Below are positions 1 through 9,040 of a DNA stretch of 64,000 nt, one piece after another. How positions within the stretch are numbered: position 1 is the stretch's first letter; each line of letters opens with the position of its first letter. The notes below the pieces were generated by a model. That model saw only the letters and a list, made by a program, of their open reading frames with translations, was not told the origin of the DNA and did not search any database. The position numbers and the translations under genes were made by a program. Source of the stretch: Paeniglutamicibacter antarcticus_C (GTDB taxonomy: Bacteria > Actinomycetota > Actinomycetes > Actinomycetales > Micrococcaceae); NCBI RefSeq assembly GCF_039544305.1, contig NZ_BAABLK010000029.1, positions 23,072 through 87,071 on the forward strand, given 5' to 3'.

Positions 1-28
1 TGCCCCCGTACTGTCAGGAGACCACCCC

Positions 29-1435
29 ATGAGCGAATTGAAAACCGTGCCGGTCCCGCGGCGCAACATGGAGCTGCTCCTGCTGTTGCTTGCCCTTGCC
101 GTCGCCATGGGCGCCTATTACCTTGTCGGTGCAAACAGTGACAACGGGCTGAGCAAGGAATTCATCACCCAAGGGCTTTTCCTGGCCGGGCTTGCTCTCG
201 TTTTCCACGTCATCCTGCGGATCTGGGCAAAATATGCAGATCCGGTAATACTTCCTGCCACCGTTGCCCTCAACGGCATCGGGCTGGCCATGATCCACCG
301 CATCGACCTGGCGAGAAACGACGACACGGCACTGCGCCAGATCCTGTGGACGGGGGTCGCCATGGTGGTGGCCATGATCGTCCTCTGGGCCATCCGGGAC
401 CACCGAATCCTTCGGAGATTCACCTACATTGCCCTGGCAGCCTCGGTTCTGCTGCTGATCCTTCCCTTGATCAAGGGACTGGGCGTGGAAATCAACGGCG
501 CAAGGATCTGGGTGAACTTCTTCGGGCTTTCCTTCCAACCCGGTGAACTGGCCAAGATCACCCTCGCCATATTCTTCGCCGGGTATTTGTCTTCCAACCG
601 CGAACTGATTCTGTTGGCAGGCAAGAAACTCGGCCCGATGCAGCTACCCCGGGCCAGGGACCTCGGCCCCATGATCGTGGCCTGGATGGTCAGCATCGGC
701 GTCCTAGTGATCCAGAAGGATCTGGGTTCATCGATCCTATTCTTCGGGCTGTTCATGGTGATGATCTATGTCGCCACCGCCCGAGTGAGCTGGATCGTCA
801 TCGGAACCCTGATGCTGGTCGGTGGAGGCGTCTTTGCCTACCTGACCATGGGGCACGTCACCCGCCGTATCGATGGGTGGATTAACGCCTTCGACCCCGA
901 TATCTACCACGCCGTCGGCGGCAGCCGACAGATCGTCGAGGGTTTATTTGGCCTCGCCAACGGTGGGTTGTTGGGTACCGGACTGGGCAATGGCAGCCCG
1001 TACATGGTGCCCTTGGCCAACAGCGACATGATCGTCGCGTCGTTGGGAGAGGAGCTGGGCCTCATCGGCATCGCCGCCATAGTGCTATTGTTCCTGATCC
1101 TGGTCAGCCGCGGCATGCGTGCAGCGCTGGGATCACGCGATTCGTTCGGCAAGCTGCTGGCGACCGGCTTTTCCTTCACCCTCGCCCTCCAGTGTTTCGT
1201 GGTCATTGGCGGGGTCACCCGTTTGATCCCGCTGACCGGCCTGACCACGCCGTTCATGGCTGCTGGCGGCTCATCCCTGCTCTCGAACTGGATCATCGTC
1301 GCCTTGCTGTTGCTGATTTCCCATAATTCCCGGCGCCCCATGCTTTCGGGGGTTTCTGCGACACCCGAGGTCGCCACGAAGGCTCCCCGCCGTTCCAGGA
1401 GCATCCTTGCACGCCGAAAGGAGGCACAGCTGTGA
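29..1435 (+). CDS. rodA: RodA/FtsW family peptidoglycan polymerase
   Basis: SEDS-family membrane glycosyltransferase that polymerises lipid II into glycan strands for elongation, acting with the class B PBP encoded next to it. The 468-residue product is built of about ten hydrophobic segments. The SEDS signature NGARIWVNFFGLSFQPGELA lies at residues 156-175, followed by KDLGSS near 230 and the SLGEELG motif near 338. The ATG is preceded by CAGGAGA at a normal distance. The last four bases overlap the next start as GTGA, so translation is probably coupled. The order rodA-pbpA-pknA-pknB is the standard actinobacterial one, which favours RodA over FtsW. A phosphatase gene would be expected just left of the window. 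Confidence 0.95.
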   Translation: MSELKTVPVPRRNMELLLLLLALAVAMGAYYLVGANSDNGLSKEFITQGLFLAGLALVFHVILRIWAKYADPVILPATVALNGIGLAMIHRIDLARNDDTALRQILWTGVAMVVAMIVLWAIRDHRILRRFTYIALAASVLLLILPLIKGLGVEINGARIWVNFFGLSFQPGELAKITLAIFFAGYLSSNRELILLAGKKLGPMQLPRARDLGPMIVAWMVSIGVLVIQKDLGSSILFFGLFMVMIYVATARVSWIVIGTLMLVGGGVFAYLTMGHVTRRIDGWINAFDPDIYHAVGGSRQIVEGLFGLANGGLLGTGLGNGSPYMVPLANSDMIVASLGEELGLIGIAAIVLLFLILVSRGMRAALGSRDSFGKLLATGFSFTLALQCFVVIGGVTRLIPLTGLTTPFMAAGGSSLLSNWIIVALLLLISHNSRRPMLSGVSATPEVATKAPRRSRSILARRKEAQL

Positions 1436-2886
1436 ACCAAGCTATCCGCAACACCTGGATCGCCGTGATGCTGTTGTTCGTCCTGGGTCTGGGCGCATTG
1501 AGCTACGTCCAGTTCTTCGCTGCCAAGGACCTCAACCAGAATGCCTTGAACAACCGACAGTTGTTCCGGGACTTCGATCTCCCTCGCGGAGCGATCCTGG
1601 TTGACGGCAAGCCCATTGCCGAGTCGGTTCCCTCCGATGGCCAGTTCAAGTACCAACGTGTCTATACGGACCCGGAACTCTACTCGCACCTGACCGGCTT
1701 CTATTCCCTGGCCAACGGTTCCACCCAGCTCGAATCGGAAATGAACCCCGAGCTGACGGGCAAGAGCCAAGACCAGTTCTTCGACAGGGTCGTCGATCTG
1801 TTCTCCGGCAGGGCCAGTGAGGGGGCAGCCGTGGAGCTGACCATCGACGGCGACCTGCAAAAGCGTGTTTACGACCTCATTCCCGACGGGACCCGCGGAA
1901 CCATCATTGTTTCCGAACCCAAAACCGGAAACATCTTGGCCATGGCCTCCAAGCCGAGTTATGACACCAACCTCCTGGCCGTGCACAGCTCCAAGCAGGC
2001 TGCGGCCAACATGGACAAGCTGTTGAAGTTGAAGTCCAAGGGTCTGAGCCCCTACCGGAACCCGGCCATCGGCAACCTCATCGCGCCCGGTTCCACGTTC
2101 AAGATCTTCGATATCGTCGCCGGCCTCGAATCGGGGGAATACAATGCGGACACCATGCTCGAAAACCCCTCCAGCATGAACCTTCCCGGTACCACAACCC
2201 CGCTGCCGAACTTCTATGGCGGTAACTGTGCGGCCCGGAACCCGGCCAGCTTCGCATTCATCGTGGCGCAAAGCTGCAACACCCCGTTCGCTCTGATGAG
2301 CGAGAAACTTGGCGCAAAGCCATTCGAGGACGTGACCGAGCGCTTTGGCTTCGGCCAGCAGGTCGATATCCCGATGAGCGTGGTCCCCAGCGTCTTCCCG
2401 CCCGGCCTCGACCCCGCTCCGTTGGCCCAATCGGTGATCGGCCAGCGCGATGTTAAGACAACACCGCTGCAGATGAACATGGCCGCAATGGGCATCGCCA
2501 ATGACGGGGTGATCATGGCACCAAACCTGATCAAACAGGTCATCGCCCCCGATCTGCGGGTGCTTTCGGAGCACAAGCCCGAGGAATTCAGCACCGCAAC
2601 CAGCAAGGAGATCGCCGACAAGGTCACCGACCTGATGCGCGGCCCGGTCAAGAGCGGTACCGCCGTGCGGGCCCAGGTCCCGGGGCTGGATATTGCTGCC
2701 AAGACGGGAACCTCGCAGTTGGCAAAAGGTTCCGGCCTGGTGAACTCCTGGATCACGGGTTTCGCCCCGGCCGATGACCCGGAGGTCGCCGTGACAATTG
2801 TGTTTGAAAAAATTGATTTCAAGACTGGGTCCTCCTTGACCAGTCCCAACCTGAAGAAGATTCTAGAGGCGGTGTTCAACCAGTGA
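1432..2886 (+). CDS. pbpA: Class B penicillin-binding protein (transpeptidase)
   Basis: D,D-transpeptidase that cross-links peptidoglycan on the outer face of the membrane, partner of the upstream RodA. The 484-residue protein has one N-terminal membrane anchor (about residues 9-30). The three active-site motifs are visible: STFK at 221-224 with the nucleophilic serine, SCN at 281-283 and KTGT at 424-427. Length and absence of a glycosyltransferase domain fit actinobacterial PbpA. The start is a GTG overlapping the rodA stop, with AAAGGAGG ten bases upstream inside rodA. Its own stop overlaps the next start in the same GTGA manner. Confidence 0.95.
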   Translation: MNQAIRNTWIAVMLLFVLGLGALSYVQFFAAKDLNQNALNNRQLFRDFDLPRGAILVDGKPIAESVPSDGQFKYQRVYTDPELYSHLTGFYSLANGSTQLESEMNPELTGKSQDQFFDRVVDLFSGRASEGAAVELTIDGDLQKRVYDLIPDGTRGTIIVSEPKTGNILAMASKPSYDTNLLAVHSSKQAAANMDKLLKLKSKGLSPYRNPAIGNLIAPGSTFKIFDIVAGLESGEYNADTMLENPSSMNLPGTTTPLPNFYGGNCAARNPASFAFIVAQSCNTPFALMSEKLGAKPFEDVTERFGFGQQVDIPMSVVPSVFPPGLDPAPLAQSVIGQRDVKTTPLQMNMAAMGIANDGVIMAPNLIKQVIAPDLRVLSEHKPEEFSTATSKEIADKVTDLMRGPVKSGTAVRAQVPGLDIAAKTGTSQLAKGSGLVNSWITGFAPADDPEVAVTIVFEKIDFKTGSSLTSPNLKKILEAVFNQ

Positions 2887-4634
2887 GGCCAATTTCCGGT
2901 ATTACCCTGGGCGGTCGATACAAGCTGACCGACCGTATTGCCATTGGCGGCATGGGTGAAGTGTGGAGGGCCAGGGACCAGGTCCTGGGCCGCCTTGTGG
3001 CGATCAAGATCCTCAAGGAGGAGTACACCGGGGACCCCGGGTTCCTTCAGCGTTTCCGCGTCGAGGCACGGCACACCGCGCTGCTGAACCACAACGGCAT
3101 CGCCAGCGTCTTCGACTACGGCGAGGAGGGCGGTTCCGCCTACCTGGTCATGGAGTTGGTGCCCGGGCAACCGCTGTCAACGATCATCGAGCGTGAGCGC
3201 GTGCTCTCCCCCGATCGCACGCTGTCGATCATTTCTCAGACGGCCAAGGCGCTTGCCGCCGCCCACATCCAGGGTCTGGTGCACCGCGATGTGAAGCCGG
3301 GTAACCTGCTGATGCTGCCCGACGGACGAGTGAAGATCACCGACTTCGGCATCGCCCGCATTGCCGACCAGGTTCCGTTGACGGCCACCGGCCAGGTCAT
3401 GGGCACCGCCCAGTACCTGGCGCCCGAACAGGCAACCGGCCAGCAGGCTACGGGAAGCTCGGACATCTATGCCTTGGGCGTGATCGGATACGAATTGCTG
3501 GCTGGGCGACGGCCGTTCACCGGTGAATCCCAGATCGCTATTGCCTTGGCCCAGGTCAACGACACACCGCCACCGCTGCCGGAGACGATCCCGCTGCCGG
3601 TTCGCTCCCTGGTGATGTCGATGCTGGCCAAGGATCCGTCAGACCGTCCCAAGGATGCCGATGCCTTGGCAGTGGCTGCCGATGCGATCCGTGCCGGGAA
3701 CACGGAAACGGCCACGCAAGCAGTGCCCGGAATGCTGCTGTTCTCCGGCGCCGATGCCGCTACCCAGGCCATCAACCAGACTCCGATAACCCAGGGCAAC
3801 GAAACCGTCGCATTGCCGTCGACCGACGCCACTGCCAGTGCCCCCATCACGAATGCCCTGCCACAGGTCCCCGCCGAGGGGTCCTCAGGCGGTGACGAGG
3901 GGAACTACACCACTGTCATGGGTGCCTCACAGCAGTGGGAGGACGAACCGGTCGGAAACTACGAGCCCGAGGATGCCCCTGTGCGTACCCCGGACAAAAA
4001 GGGCCGCAGCCCCTGGACCACGCCACTGATCGCGTTAATTATCTTGGTGCTGCTTGCGATCCTCGGGGCCTGGCTCATACCGGTGCTGACTTCAGGATCC
4101 TCGGACCCATCCTCGTCGGAGACCACTCAAGCGCCTAGCTCAACGGCTGCCTCAACGGTGGCTGTGCCGGACCTGTTCGGCTTAAGCGCTAGTGCAGCGT
4201 CCCAAGAATTGACCACTGCCGGCCTCAACCCGGTCGAGGGCAAATCCCAGGAGAGCTCGCTTGAAGTGGGAACCGTGATCGCACAGAGCAAGAACTCCGG
4301 CGACAAGGTCGAGCTCGGAAGCACTGTCACCTATATCCTGTCCCGCGGTCCCGCCGTAGCACCGGCTCCTCCTTCCCGGGAGCCAGCCCCCACCAAGAGC
4401 TCCACTGCACCCCCCGAAACCACTGAACCGACACCTACTCCCACTCCCACCAAAGAGTCCTCGGCACCGCCCGAAACCACTAAACCGACACCCACTCCCA
4501 CCCCCACCAAAGAGTCCTCGGCACCGCCCGAAACCACTAAACCGACACCCACTCCCACCAAAACCACACCGGAGGCAGTCGCACCGGATTCTGGCAAAGA
4601 CCCTGTCCCTGCTCCTGAGCAGCCAAAAGAATAG
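2883..4634 (+). CDS. pknA: Serine/threonine protein kinase, PknA type, with one PASTA domain
   Basis: Membrane-anchored kinase of the cell-shape operon. The cytoplasmic kinase domain covers residues 10-270: glycine loop IAIGGMGEVW near 19-28, catalytic lysine K42 in AIKIL, catalytic loop HRDVKPGN at 134-141 and DFG at 154-156. One membrane segment lies near 380-402 and a single PASTA repeat near 425-490. The protein ends in a Pro/Thr/Ser-rich tail made of three 19-residue repeats. PASTA domains bind muropeptides or lipid II, so the outer part may report on wall synthesis. Many PknA proteins lack a PASTA domain, so the domain and long tail are lineage features. The GTG start overlaps the pbpA stop. 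Confidence 0.93.
   Translation: MRPISGITLGGRYKLTDRIAIGGMGEVWRARDQVLGRLVAIKILKEEYTGDPGFLQRFRVEARHTALLNHNGIASVFDYGEEGGSAYLVMELVPGQPLSTIIERERVLSPDRTLSIISQTAKALAAAHIQGLVHRDVKPGNLLMLPDGRVKITDFGIARIADQVPLTATGQVMGTAQYLAPEQATGQQATGSSDIYALGVIGYELLAGRRPFTGESQIAIALAQVNDTPPPLPETIPLPVRSLVMSMLAKDPSDRPKDADALAVAADAIRAGNTETATQAVPGMLLFSGADAATQAINQTPITQGNETVALPSTDATASAPITNALPQVPAEGSSGGDEGNYTTVMGASQQWEDEPVGNYEPEDAPVRTPDKKGRSPWTTPLIALIILVLLAILGAWLIPVLTSGSSDPSSSETTQAPSSTAASTVAVPDLFGLSASAASQELTTAGLNPVEGKSQESSLEVGTVIAQSKNSGDKVELGSTVTYILSRGPAVAPAPPSREPAPTKSSTAPPETTEPTPTPTPTKESSAPPETTKPTPTPTPTKESSAPPETTKPTPTPTKTTPEAVAPDSGKDPVPAPEQPKE
4394..4564 (+). repeat. Three 57-bp in-frame tandem repeats in pknA
   Basis: Units start at 4394, 4451 and 4508 with a period of 57 bp, which is 19 codons. 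The second and third units are almost identical and the first is diverged. They encode TKESSAPPETTKPTPTPTP-like blocks in the outer tail of the kinase. Copy number could change by slippage without breaking the frame. Confidence 0.9.
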
Positions 4635-4651
4635 ATGATGGTGTATAGACG

Positions 4652-6601
4652 GTGACCGAGGAACGGATTCTCAACGGGCGATATGTCGTTGAGGAACTCA
4701 TAGGACGTGGTGGCATGGCCGACGTCCATTTGGGCATTGACCAGATCCTGGGTCGGAAGGTCGCCATCAAGCTATTGCGCAGCGAAATGACCCGCGACCC
4801 TATGGTGCAGGCGCGCTTTCGGCGCGAGGCCAAGGCCGTAGCAGGACTGAACCACCCCAACATTGTTTCTGTCTTTGACACCGGCGAGGAACAAAGGATG
4901 GTTGCCGGTTCAACCATCCAACTCCCGTTCATTGTGATGGAATACGTCCGTGGACGAACCCTGCGCGAATTGGTCAAGGCGGGGGAAATGACCAGCGACC
5001 TGGCCATCACCTACGTCTTGGGTGTCCTGGAAGCGCTGGAGCACTCCCACTCGATGGGAATCGTCCACCGTGACATCAAACCGGCGAACATCATGGTCAC
5101 CGACCGCGGTGCGCTGAAGGTCATGGACTTCGGGATTGCCCGAGCCTTGGCGGATTCATCGAGCACCATGACCCAGACGCAGACCGTGGTGGGCACCGCT
5201 CAGTACCTGTCTCCGGAGCAGGCCCGCGGCGAGATCGTTGACGCCCGTACCGACCTTTACTCCACCGGGTGCCTGCTGTACGAGCTTTTCACAGGCCGGC
5301 CACCCTTCATCGGGGATTCACCGGTATCGGTGGCCTATCAACACGTTGGGGAGCAGGCACCGCCTCCGAGTACCCTGGTGCCGGAGCTGGATCCGATCTA
5401 TGACTCCGTGGTCCTCAAGGCCCTGGCCAAGGACCGCGAAGATCGCTACACCGATGCCGCGGCCTTTGCCACGGCGCTGTCCAATGCCCGGCAGGGAATT
5501 CCGTTGCCGCCCGACGAGCTCACGGCGCCACTGCCCTATGCCGACGACCAGGCCACCTTTGCCTCGCCGGTGACGCACTCCGCCATTCCTTCGTCGTCTA
5601 CACAGGCTTTCGCAGCGATCCCGCAAAGCCATACGGGCTACATGGAGCCCGTTGATGGTCCCCGCCACTTGGACGAGCCCTCGATGTGGGAACAAAGCCT
5701 ACAGCGTGAACGCGATGAGCAGCGGGCGAGATCCAGGCGTAGTTGGACCGTGGCGGTATCCCTGGTCTTAGTCCTTGCCCTGGCAATTGCTGGTCTGTTC
5801 TTTTACAACTGGATGCAGGCCGAAGCCGAACGCAACGCACCGGTTACCATTCCCAGTCTTGTGAACATGTCCCAGGCCAAGGCTGAATCGACACTAACCG
5901 AGCTGCAACTCGTTCCACAGGTCGAAACGGTTTTCGATGACGAGATCAAGATCGGGAACGTCGTTGAATCCGATCCAGCCGCGTTGCAGCAGGTCCGGAA
6001 GGAATCCACGGTTCGACTGATGGTTTCCCAGGGTCCTGAGGCCATGGTCCTTCCTGAGGATCTCGCCGGCCAGTCCGAGGCCGGGGCCCGGCAGGTCCTG
6101 CGCGACATGGGATTCGAGATCGGATCGGTGACCCGGGTCAACCATGCCTCGATCCCCACCGATTGGTTGGTGAACACCGAGCCGAAACTCGGCAGCAAGG
6201 TCAAGGTCGGCACCACGATCGATTTGGTGCTATCTACGGGTTTAGTTGAGGTACCAAAGCTGATCGATCTCACGGTACCTGAAGCAACCGCGGTTCTGGA
6301 TGAACTCAATGCGGGCGTGAGCATACTTACGACCGAGGAAGAAAGCCAGGACGTTGAGCCAGGAACCATCATCCGCCAGGTTCCCGAAATTGGTTCAACG
6401 TCTCCTCAAGGCGGCAACGTAACTGTTACCGTTGCCATAAAGCCGAAGGTTCCAGAGGAAAGCACGGAACCCACTCCCACAGAGAGCTCTCCTTCGGAAA
6501 CGACCGAAAGTACTGAACCAACGGAGACCAGTTCCACTCCAAGTCCTGAGCCGGTGCCAACCCCGACGCCAACGGGAGAAACCCCAACGCCAACCCCCTA
6601 G
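4652..6601 (+). CDS. pknB: Serine/threonine protein kinase PknB with three PASTA domains
   Basis: Essential-type actinobacterial receptor kinase. The kinase domain spans residues 8-275 with GRGGMADV at the glycine loop, K40, HRDIKPAN at 139-146, DFG at 159-161 and a Thr/Ser-rich activation loop (about 171-182) before GTAQYLSPE. A membrane helix lies near 366-388. Three PASTA repeats follow to about residue 605, then a Pro/Thr-rich tail. Known PknB substrates in relatives include FhaA and the MurJ-associated pseudokinase, and a MurJ-linked pseudokinase gene lies at 44.4-46.1 kb here. The start is GTG at 4652; the operon ends at the inverted repeat just downstream. Confidence 0.95.
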   Translation: MTEERILNGRYVVEELIGRGGMADVHLGIDQILGRKVAIKLLRSEMTRDPMVQARFRREAKAVAGLNHPNIVSVFDTGEEQRMVAGSTIQLPFIVMEYVRGRTLRELVKAGEMTSDLAITYVLGVLEALEHSHSMGIVHRDIKPANIMVTDRGALKVMDFGIARALADSSSTMTQTQTVVGTAQYLSPEQARGEIVDARTDLYSTGCLLYELFTGRPPFIGDSPVSVAYQHVGEQAPPPSTLVPELDPIYDSVVLKALAKDREDRYTDAAAFATALSNARQGIPLPPDELTAPLPYADDQATFASPVTHSAIPSSSTQAFAAIPQSHTGYMEPVDGPRHLDEPSMWEQSLQRERDEQRARSRRSWTVAVSLVLVLALAIAGLFFYNWMQAEAERNAPVTIPSLVNMSQAKAESTLTELQLVPQVETVFDDEIKIGNVVESDPAALQQVRKESTVRLMVSQGPEAMVLPEDLAGQSEAGARQVLRDMGFEIGSVTRVNHASIPTDWLVNTEPKLGSKVKVGTTIDLVLSTGLVEVPKLIDLTVPEATAVLDELNAGVSILTTEEESQDVEPGTIIRQVPEIGSTSPQGGNVTVTVAIKPKVPEESTEPTPTESSPSETTESTEPTETSSTPSPEPVPTPTPTGETPTPTP

Positions 6602-6630
6602 TGCGGCAATGGCCGCAACGGGGATGCTTG

Positions 6631-6682
6631 GGAAGGAGCGATTTCGCCGGTGAGAACACTCACCGGCGAAATCGCTCCTTCC
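6631..6682. terminator. Bidirectional terminator between pknB and trpG
   Basis: Perfect 24-bp inverted repeat (6631-6654 pairing with 6659-6682) around a four-base loop, then a short T-rich stretch at 6689-6693. It sits between two converging genes and can end both transcripts. Confidence 0.9.
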
Positions 6683-6693
6683 CATATGTTTTT

Positions 6694-7344
6694 CTAGAGC
6701 CCAGTGTCCCGAATCAACGGGCTAAGCGTCGATGCGTGATCAGCCGCGCCGTGCAGGCCCAATGATTCCAGCCAGTTGCCCAGCATTTGGTATCCACCCT
6801 CGGTGAGGACCGATTCAGGGTGGAACTGGACTCCCCACAGCGGCGCATCGCGGTGGACCAGGCCCATGATTGCGCCGCCTTCGGTTTCCGCGGTGATTGC
6901 GAGGGACTCGGGAATGCTCGAGCGCACGGCGGCCAGGGAGTGGTACCGCGTCGCGGTGAAGGGGCTGGGGATGTGTGCAAACACCTGGTGGCCGGTGTGG
7001 AACACGGGAGAGGTCTTGCCGTGCATGAGTTCTTCCGCATGCGTCACGATGCCGCCATAGGCCTCAGCCAATGCCTGGTGGCCCAAGCAGACCCCCAGCA
7101 TCGGCTTGCCGTGCTCGCCACACCACTTGATGACTTCGATACACACCCCGGCATCGGCCGGCGCTCCTGGTCCGGGGGATACCAAGACGCCATCACGGGC
7201 CCGCGCCAATTCGATGACTTCGGCCAGTGAAAGGTCGTCATTGCGTATCACCGTGGTCTCGGCGCCCAGCTCGCGCAGGTATCCCACCAAGGTGTAGACG
7301 AAGCTGTCGTAGTTATCGATCACCAGGATCTTCGGGGCGTTCAC
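6694..7344 (-). CDS. trpG: Class I glutamine amidotransferase, anthranilate/ADC synthase component II
   Basis: Glutaminase subunit that feeds ammonia to anthranilate synthase or aminodeoxychorismate synthase. The 216-residue protein shows the type I amidotransferase features in order: ILVIDNYDSF at the N-terminus, the PGP oxyanion motif (VSPGPGAP), the nucleophile cysteine in GVCLGHQALAE, and the His/Glu pair in VQFHPESVLTE. The GTG start at 7344 overlaps the stop of the small membrane protein gene upstream. A TrpG/PabA-like gene at exactly this place opposite pknB is typical of actinobacteria, and it may serve folate rather than tryptophan synthesis. No partner TrpE or PabB gene is in the window. 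Confidence 0.93.
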   Translation of the reverse strand: MNAPKILVIDNYDSFVYTLVGYLRELGAETTVIRNDDLSLAEVIELARARDGVLVSPGPGAPADAGVCIEVIKWCGEHGKPMLGVCLGHQALAEAYGGIVTHAEELMHGKTSPVFHTGHQVFAHIPSPFTATRYHSLAAVRSSIPESLAITAETEGGAIMGLVHRDAPLWGVQFHPESVLTEGGYQMLGNWLESLGLHGAADHASTLSPLIRDTGL

Positions 7345-7508
7345 GGGAGCATCAGGCCAATCGTTGATTCGGTCCAGGGGCTGTATTGGCTCAGCCAAGG
7401 GAAGACGTAGGTCATAAGCAATAGTACGGCGGCAGCGATCAACGCCAAGGACAGGAGGATGCGGATCCACAGCGGGCCGGGAAGACTGGAGAATATCCAT
7501 GCGTACAT
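7341..7508 (-). CDS. Small membrane protein between sortase and trpG
   Basis: A 55-codon frame beginning MYAWIFSSLPGPLWIR. It starts nine bases after the sortase stop and ends in a GTGA overlap with trpG. One strongly hydrophobic stretch (about residues 14-36) predicts a single membrane helix. The tight coupling on both sides is the main evidence that it is expressed. I recognise no functional family. A role with the sortase or the adjacent division genes is only a guess from position. Confidence 0.75.
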   Translation of the reverse strand: MYAWIFSSLPGPLWIRILLSLALIAAAVLLLMTYVFPWLSQYSPWTESTIGLMLP

Positions 7509-7517
7509 GTGTGTGAC

Positions 7518-8270
7518 CTACTTTTCCATTGTCTTTTTGACCACTGCGGCAATTTCCTTCGGCGGACCTGCATCTATCGGACGCCATGACTCCAACTCCG
7601 AGTACGCAATGATGCGCATCCGGGTGGTGAACGGCGGATGGCAACTGGTCATGGTGAGCATGGAGCTCGTGGGTTTGGCGCCGTTCTTGTGGGGCACCGG
7701 CCACAGCACTTCGCTCTGCGATGGATACACGATCTCGGTTTCGTTCCATTCGTACGTATAGAACCCCTTGCGTGTGTGCAGGTAGATCTTGTCGCCCTTC
7801 TGGAACTTGTCGATGTTCCAAAAAACCTGGCCGTGGGTCTGCCTGTGGGCGGCAACGGCAAAGTTGCCCGGCTCCCCCGGTGCCTGGGTCTCGGGGTAAT
7901 GGCCGATGCCCACGTTGTTCAGCACGTCCATTCCCACACCGTTGGTGACCGGGTGTGCAAAGTTGCTGCCGAACCTCGGGATATAGAAGATCCCGAATGT
8001 TTCCCCGTCGGGAATCTTGGTGATGGGTGCCGGGCCGAAATCTTTTGTCGTTTCGTTGCCCGGGGCATCGGCCATCACGTCAAGGTCCTTGACGAACTCC
8101 GAGGTGACCTCCGTTTGGGCACGTCCGGCGTCGATGTTGGTCCACCAAAGTTCCCATCCGACAAAGAGCAACAGGACGATACCGACAGTGATGAGGATTT
8201 CACCGAAACCGCCCAACAGGCGCTGCCCGATCGAGGGCCGGGGGCGCGTCCGCGATGCGGAACGTGTCAT
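7518..8270 (-). CDS. Class E sortase
   Basis: Membrane-bound transpeptidase that cleaves a sorting signal (LAXTG-like for class E) and attaches proteins to the wall. Residues 24-43 form the N-terminal membrane anchor. The catalytic triad is visible as H142 in AAHRQTHG, C210 in TMTSCHPP and an arginine at 217 or 219 in TTRMRI. The start at 8270 follows GAGGGAA at seven bases; a longer reading frame upstream lacks such a site. It is the first gene of a leftward set with the small membrane protein and trpG, and is divergent from crgA. Class E sortases are common beside crgA in high-GC actinobacteria. No sortase substrate gene is in view. Confidence 0.92.
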   Translation of the reverse strand: MTRSASRTRPRPSIGQRLLGGFGEILITVGIVLLLFVGWELWWTNIDAGRAQTEVTSEFVKDLDVMADAPGNETTKDFGPAPITKIPDGETFGIFYIPRFGSNFAHPVTNGVGMDVLNNVGIGHYPETQAPGEPGNFAVAAHRQTHGQVFWNIDKFQKGDKIYLHTRKGFYTYEWNETEIVYPSQSEVLWPVPHKNGAKPTSSMLTMTSCHPPFTTRMRIIAYSELESWRPIDAGPPKEIAAVVKKTMEK

Positions 8271-8453
8271 GCGAAATTCCCTCACTGCCACGTGGAACAC
8301 CGCGAAACCTGCTGGTGCCCAGTTTGAGCGGATAGTATTGGATCAAAGCGTGACGTCGGGAAGCGTTCCCCTTCGGCACACCCTTAACACCTTACCGTTC
8401 CGCCACGGCCTCGTTGGAGATCGTGTCGACGCTCAAAGACTCAAGGAGCAGCA

Positions 8454-8705
8454 ATGCCTGAATCCAGGACACGTCGAAAAAACCGCAAGCCACAAGGCGG
8501 CAGCGCCGTACGGGCCGAAGACAAGCCGTTGCCCAAATGGTACAAGCCGGTCATGTTTGGCTTGATGATCCTGGGTTTGATCTGGATCATGGTCTATTAC
8601 GTCGCCCAAACCGCGTTCCCGATTCCCGGAATCGGCGGATGGAACATCGTGATTGGCTTTGGCTTGGCCATGGTCGGTTTTTTCATGACCACCGGCTGGC
8701 GCTAG
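8454..8705 (+). CDS. crgA: Cell division protein CrgA
   Basis: Small actinobacterial divisome and cell-wall assembly factor that interacts with FtsZ and penicillin-binding proteins. The 83-residue product has a basic N-terminal tail (PESRTRRKNRKPQ), then two membrane helices (about 33-52 and 61-79) separated by the conserved PIPGIGGWN turn. AAGGAG lies six bases before the ATG. It is transcribed away from the sortase, with 183 bp between them for divergent promoters. Its stop is immediately followed by the convergent SMR gene. Confidence 0.95.
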   Translation: MPESRTRRKNRKPQGGSAVRAEDKPLPKWYKPVMFGLMILGLIWIMVYYVAQTAFPIPGIGGWNIVIGFGLAMVGFFMTTGWR

Positions 8706-9016
8706 CTCACCGCTTTTAGCCCGATGATGCAGCCCACCAAACCGATGATCAGCAGGATCTTGATCATGCTGACGGCTTCCCCGCCGAAGATCATGCCGTA
8801 GGCGACAGCAATGCTCGCTCCGATTCCCACCCAGACAGCGTAGGCGGTTCCTGTGGGGATCTCCTTCATGGCCCAGGCCAGTCCGGCCATGCTGATCACT
8901 AGCCCCACACCAAAGATGACGGTGGGCACGAGCTTGCTGAAGCCTTCCGAGGCTCCCAACGCCACGGCCCAGACAGCCTCAAAGAGCCCCGAGACAATAA
9001 GTACGATCCACGACAT
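8702..9016 (-). CDS. sugE: SMR family guanidinium exporter (Gdx/SugE type)
   Basis: Four-helix small multidrug resistance protein of 104 residues, forming a dual-topology dimer that exchanges guanidinium for protons. The essential glutamate is E13 in SGLFEAVWAVAL, and the GASEGFSKLVPT stretch is typical of the SugE/Gdx branch rather than the Qac branch. The start at 9016 begins MSWIVL as in homologues; upstream codons show no family similarity. The leader carries a guanidine-III riboswitch, which independently supports guanidinium as the substrate. Nothing suggests a second SMR subunit. Confidence 0.93.
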   Translation of the reverse strand: MSWIVLIVSGLFEAVWAVALGASEGFSKLVPTVIFGVGLVISMAGLAWAMKEIPTGTAYAVWVGIGASIAVAYGMIFGGEAVSMIKILLIIGLVGCIIGLKAVS

Positions 9017-9040
9017 GGCGCTGCACCGATTCCTTTCGGT

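Noticed and set aside
904..2574. Long minus-strand open frame opposite rodA and pbpA
   Set aside because: It is the complement of two clear genes; high GC keeps the opposite frame open. No family, no ribosome site.
6694..7821. A 375-residue version of TrpG
   Set aside because: The extra N-terminal residues run antisense-like through the sortase and small-protein genes in another frame; family similarity begins at the GTG 7344.
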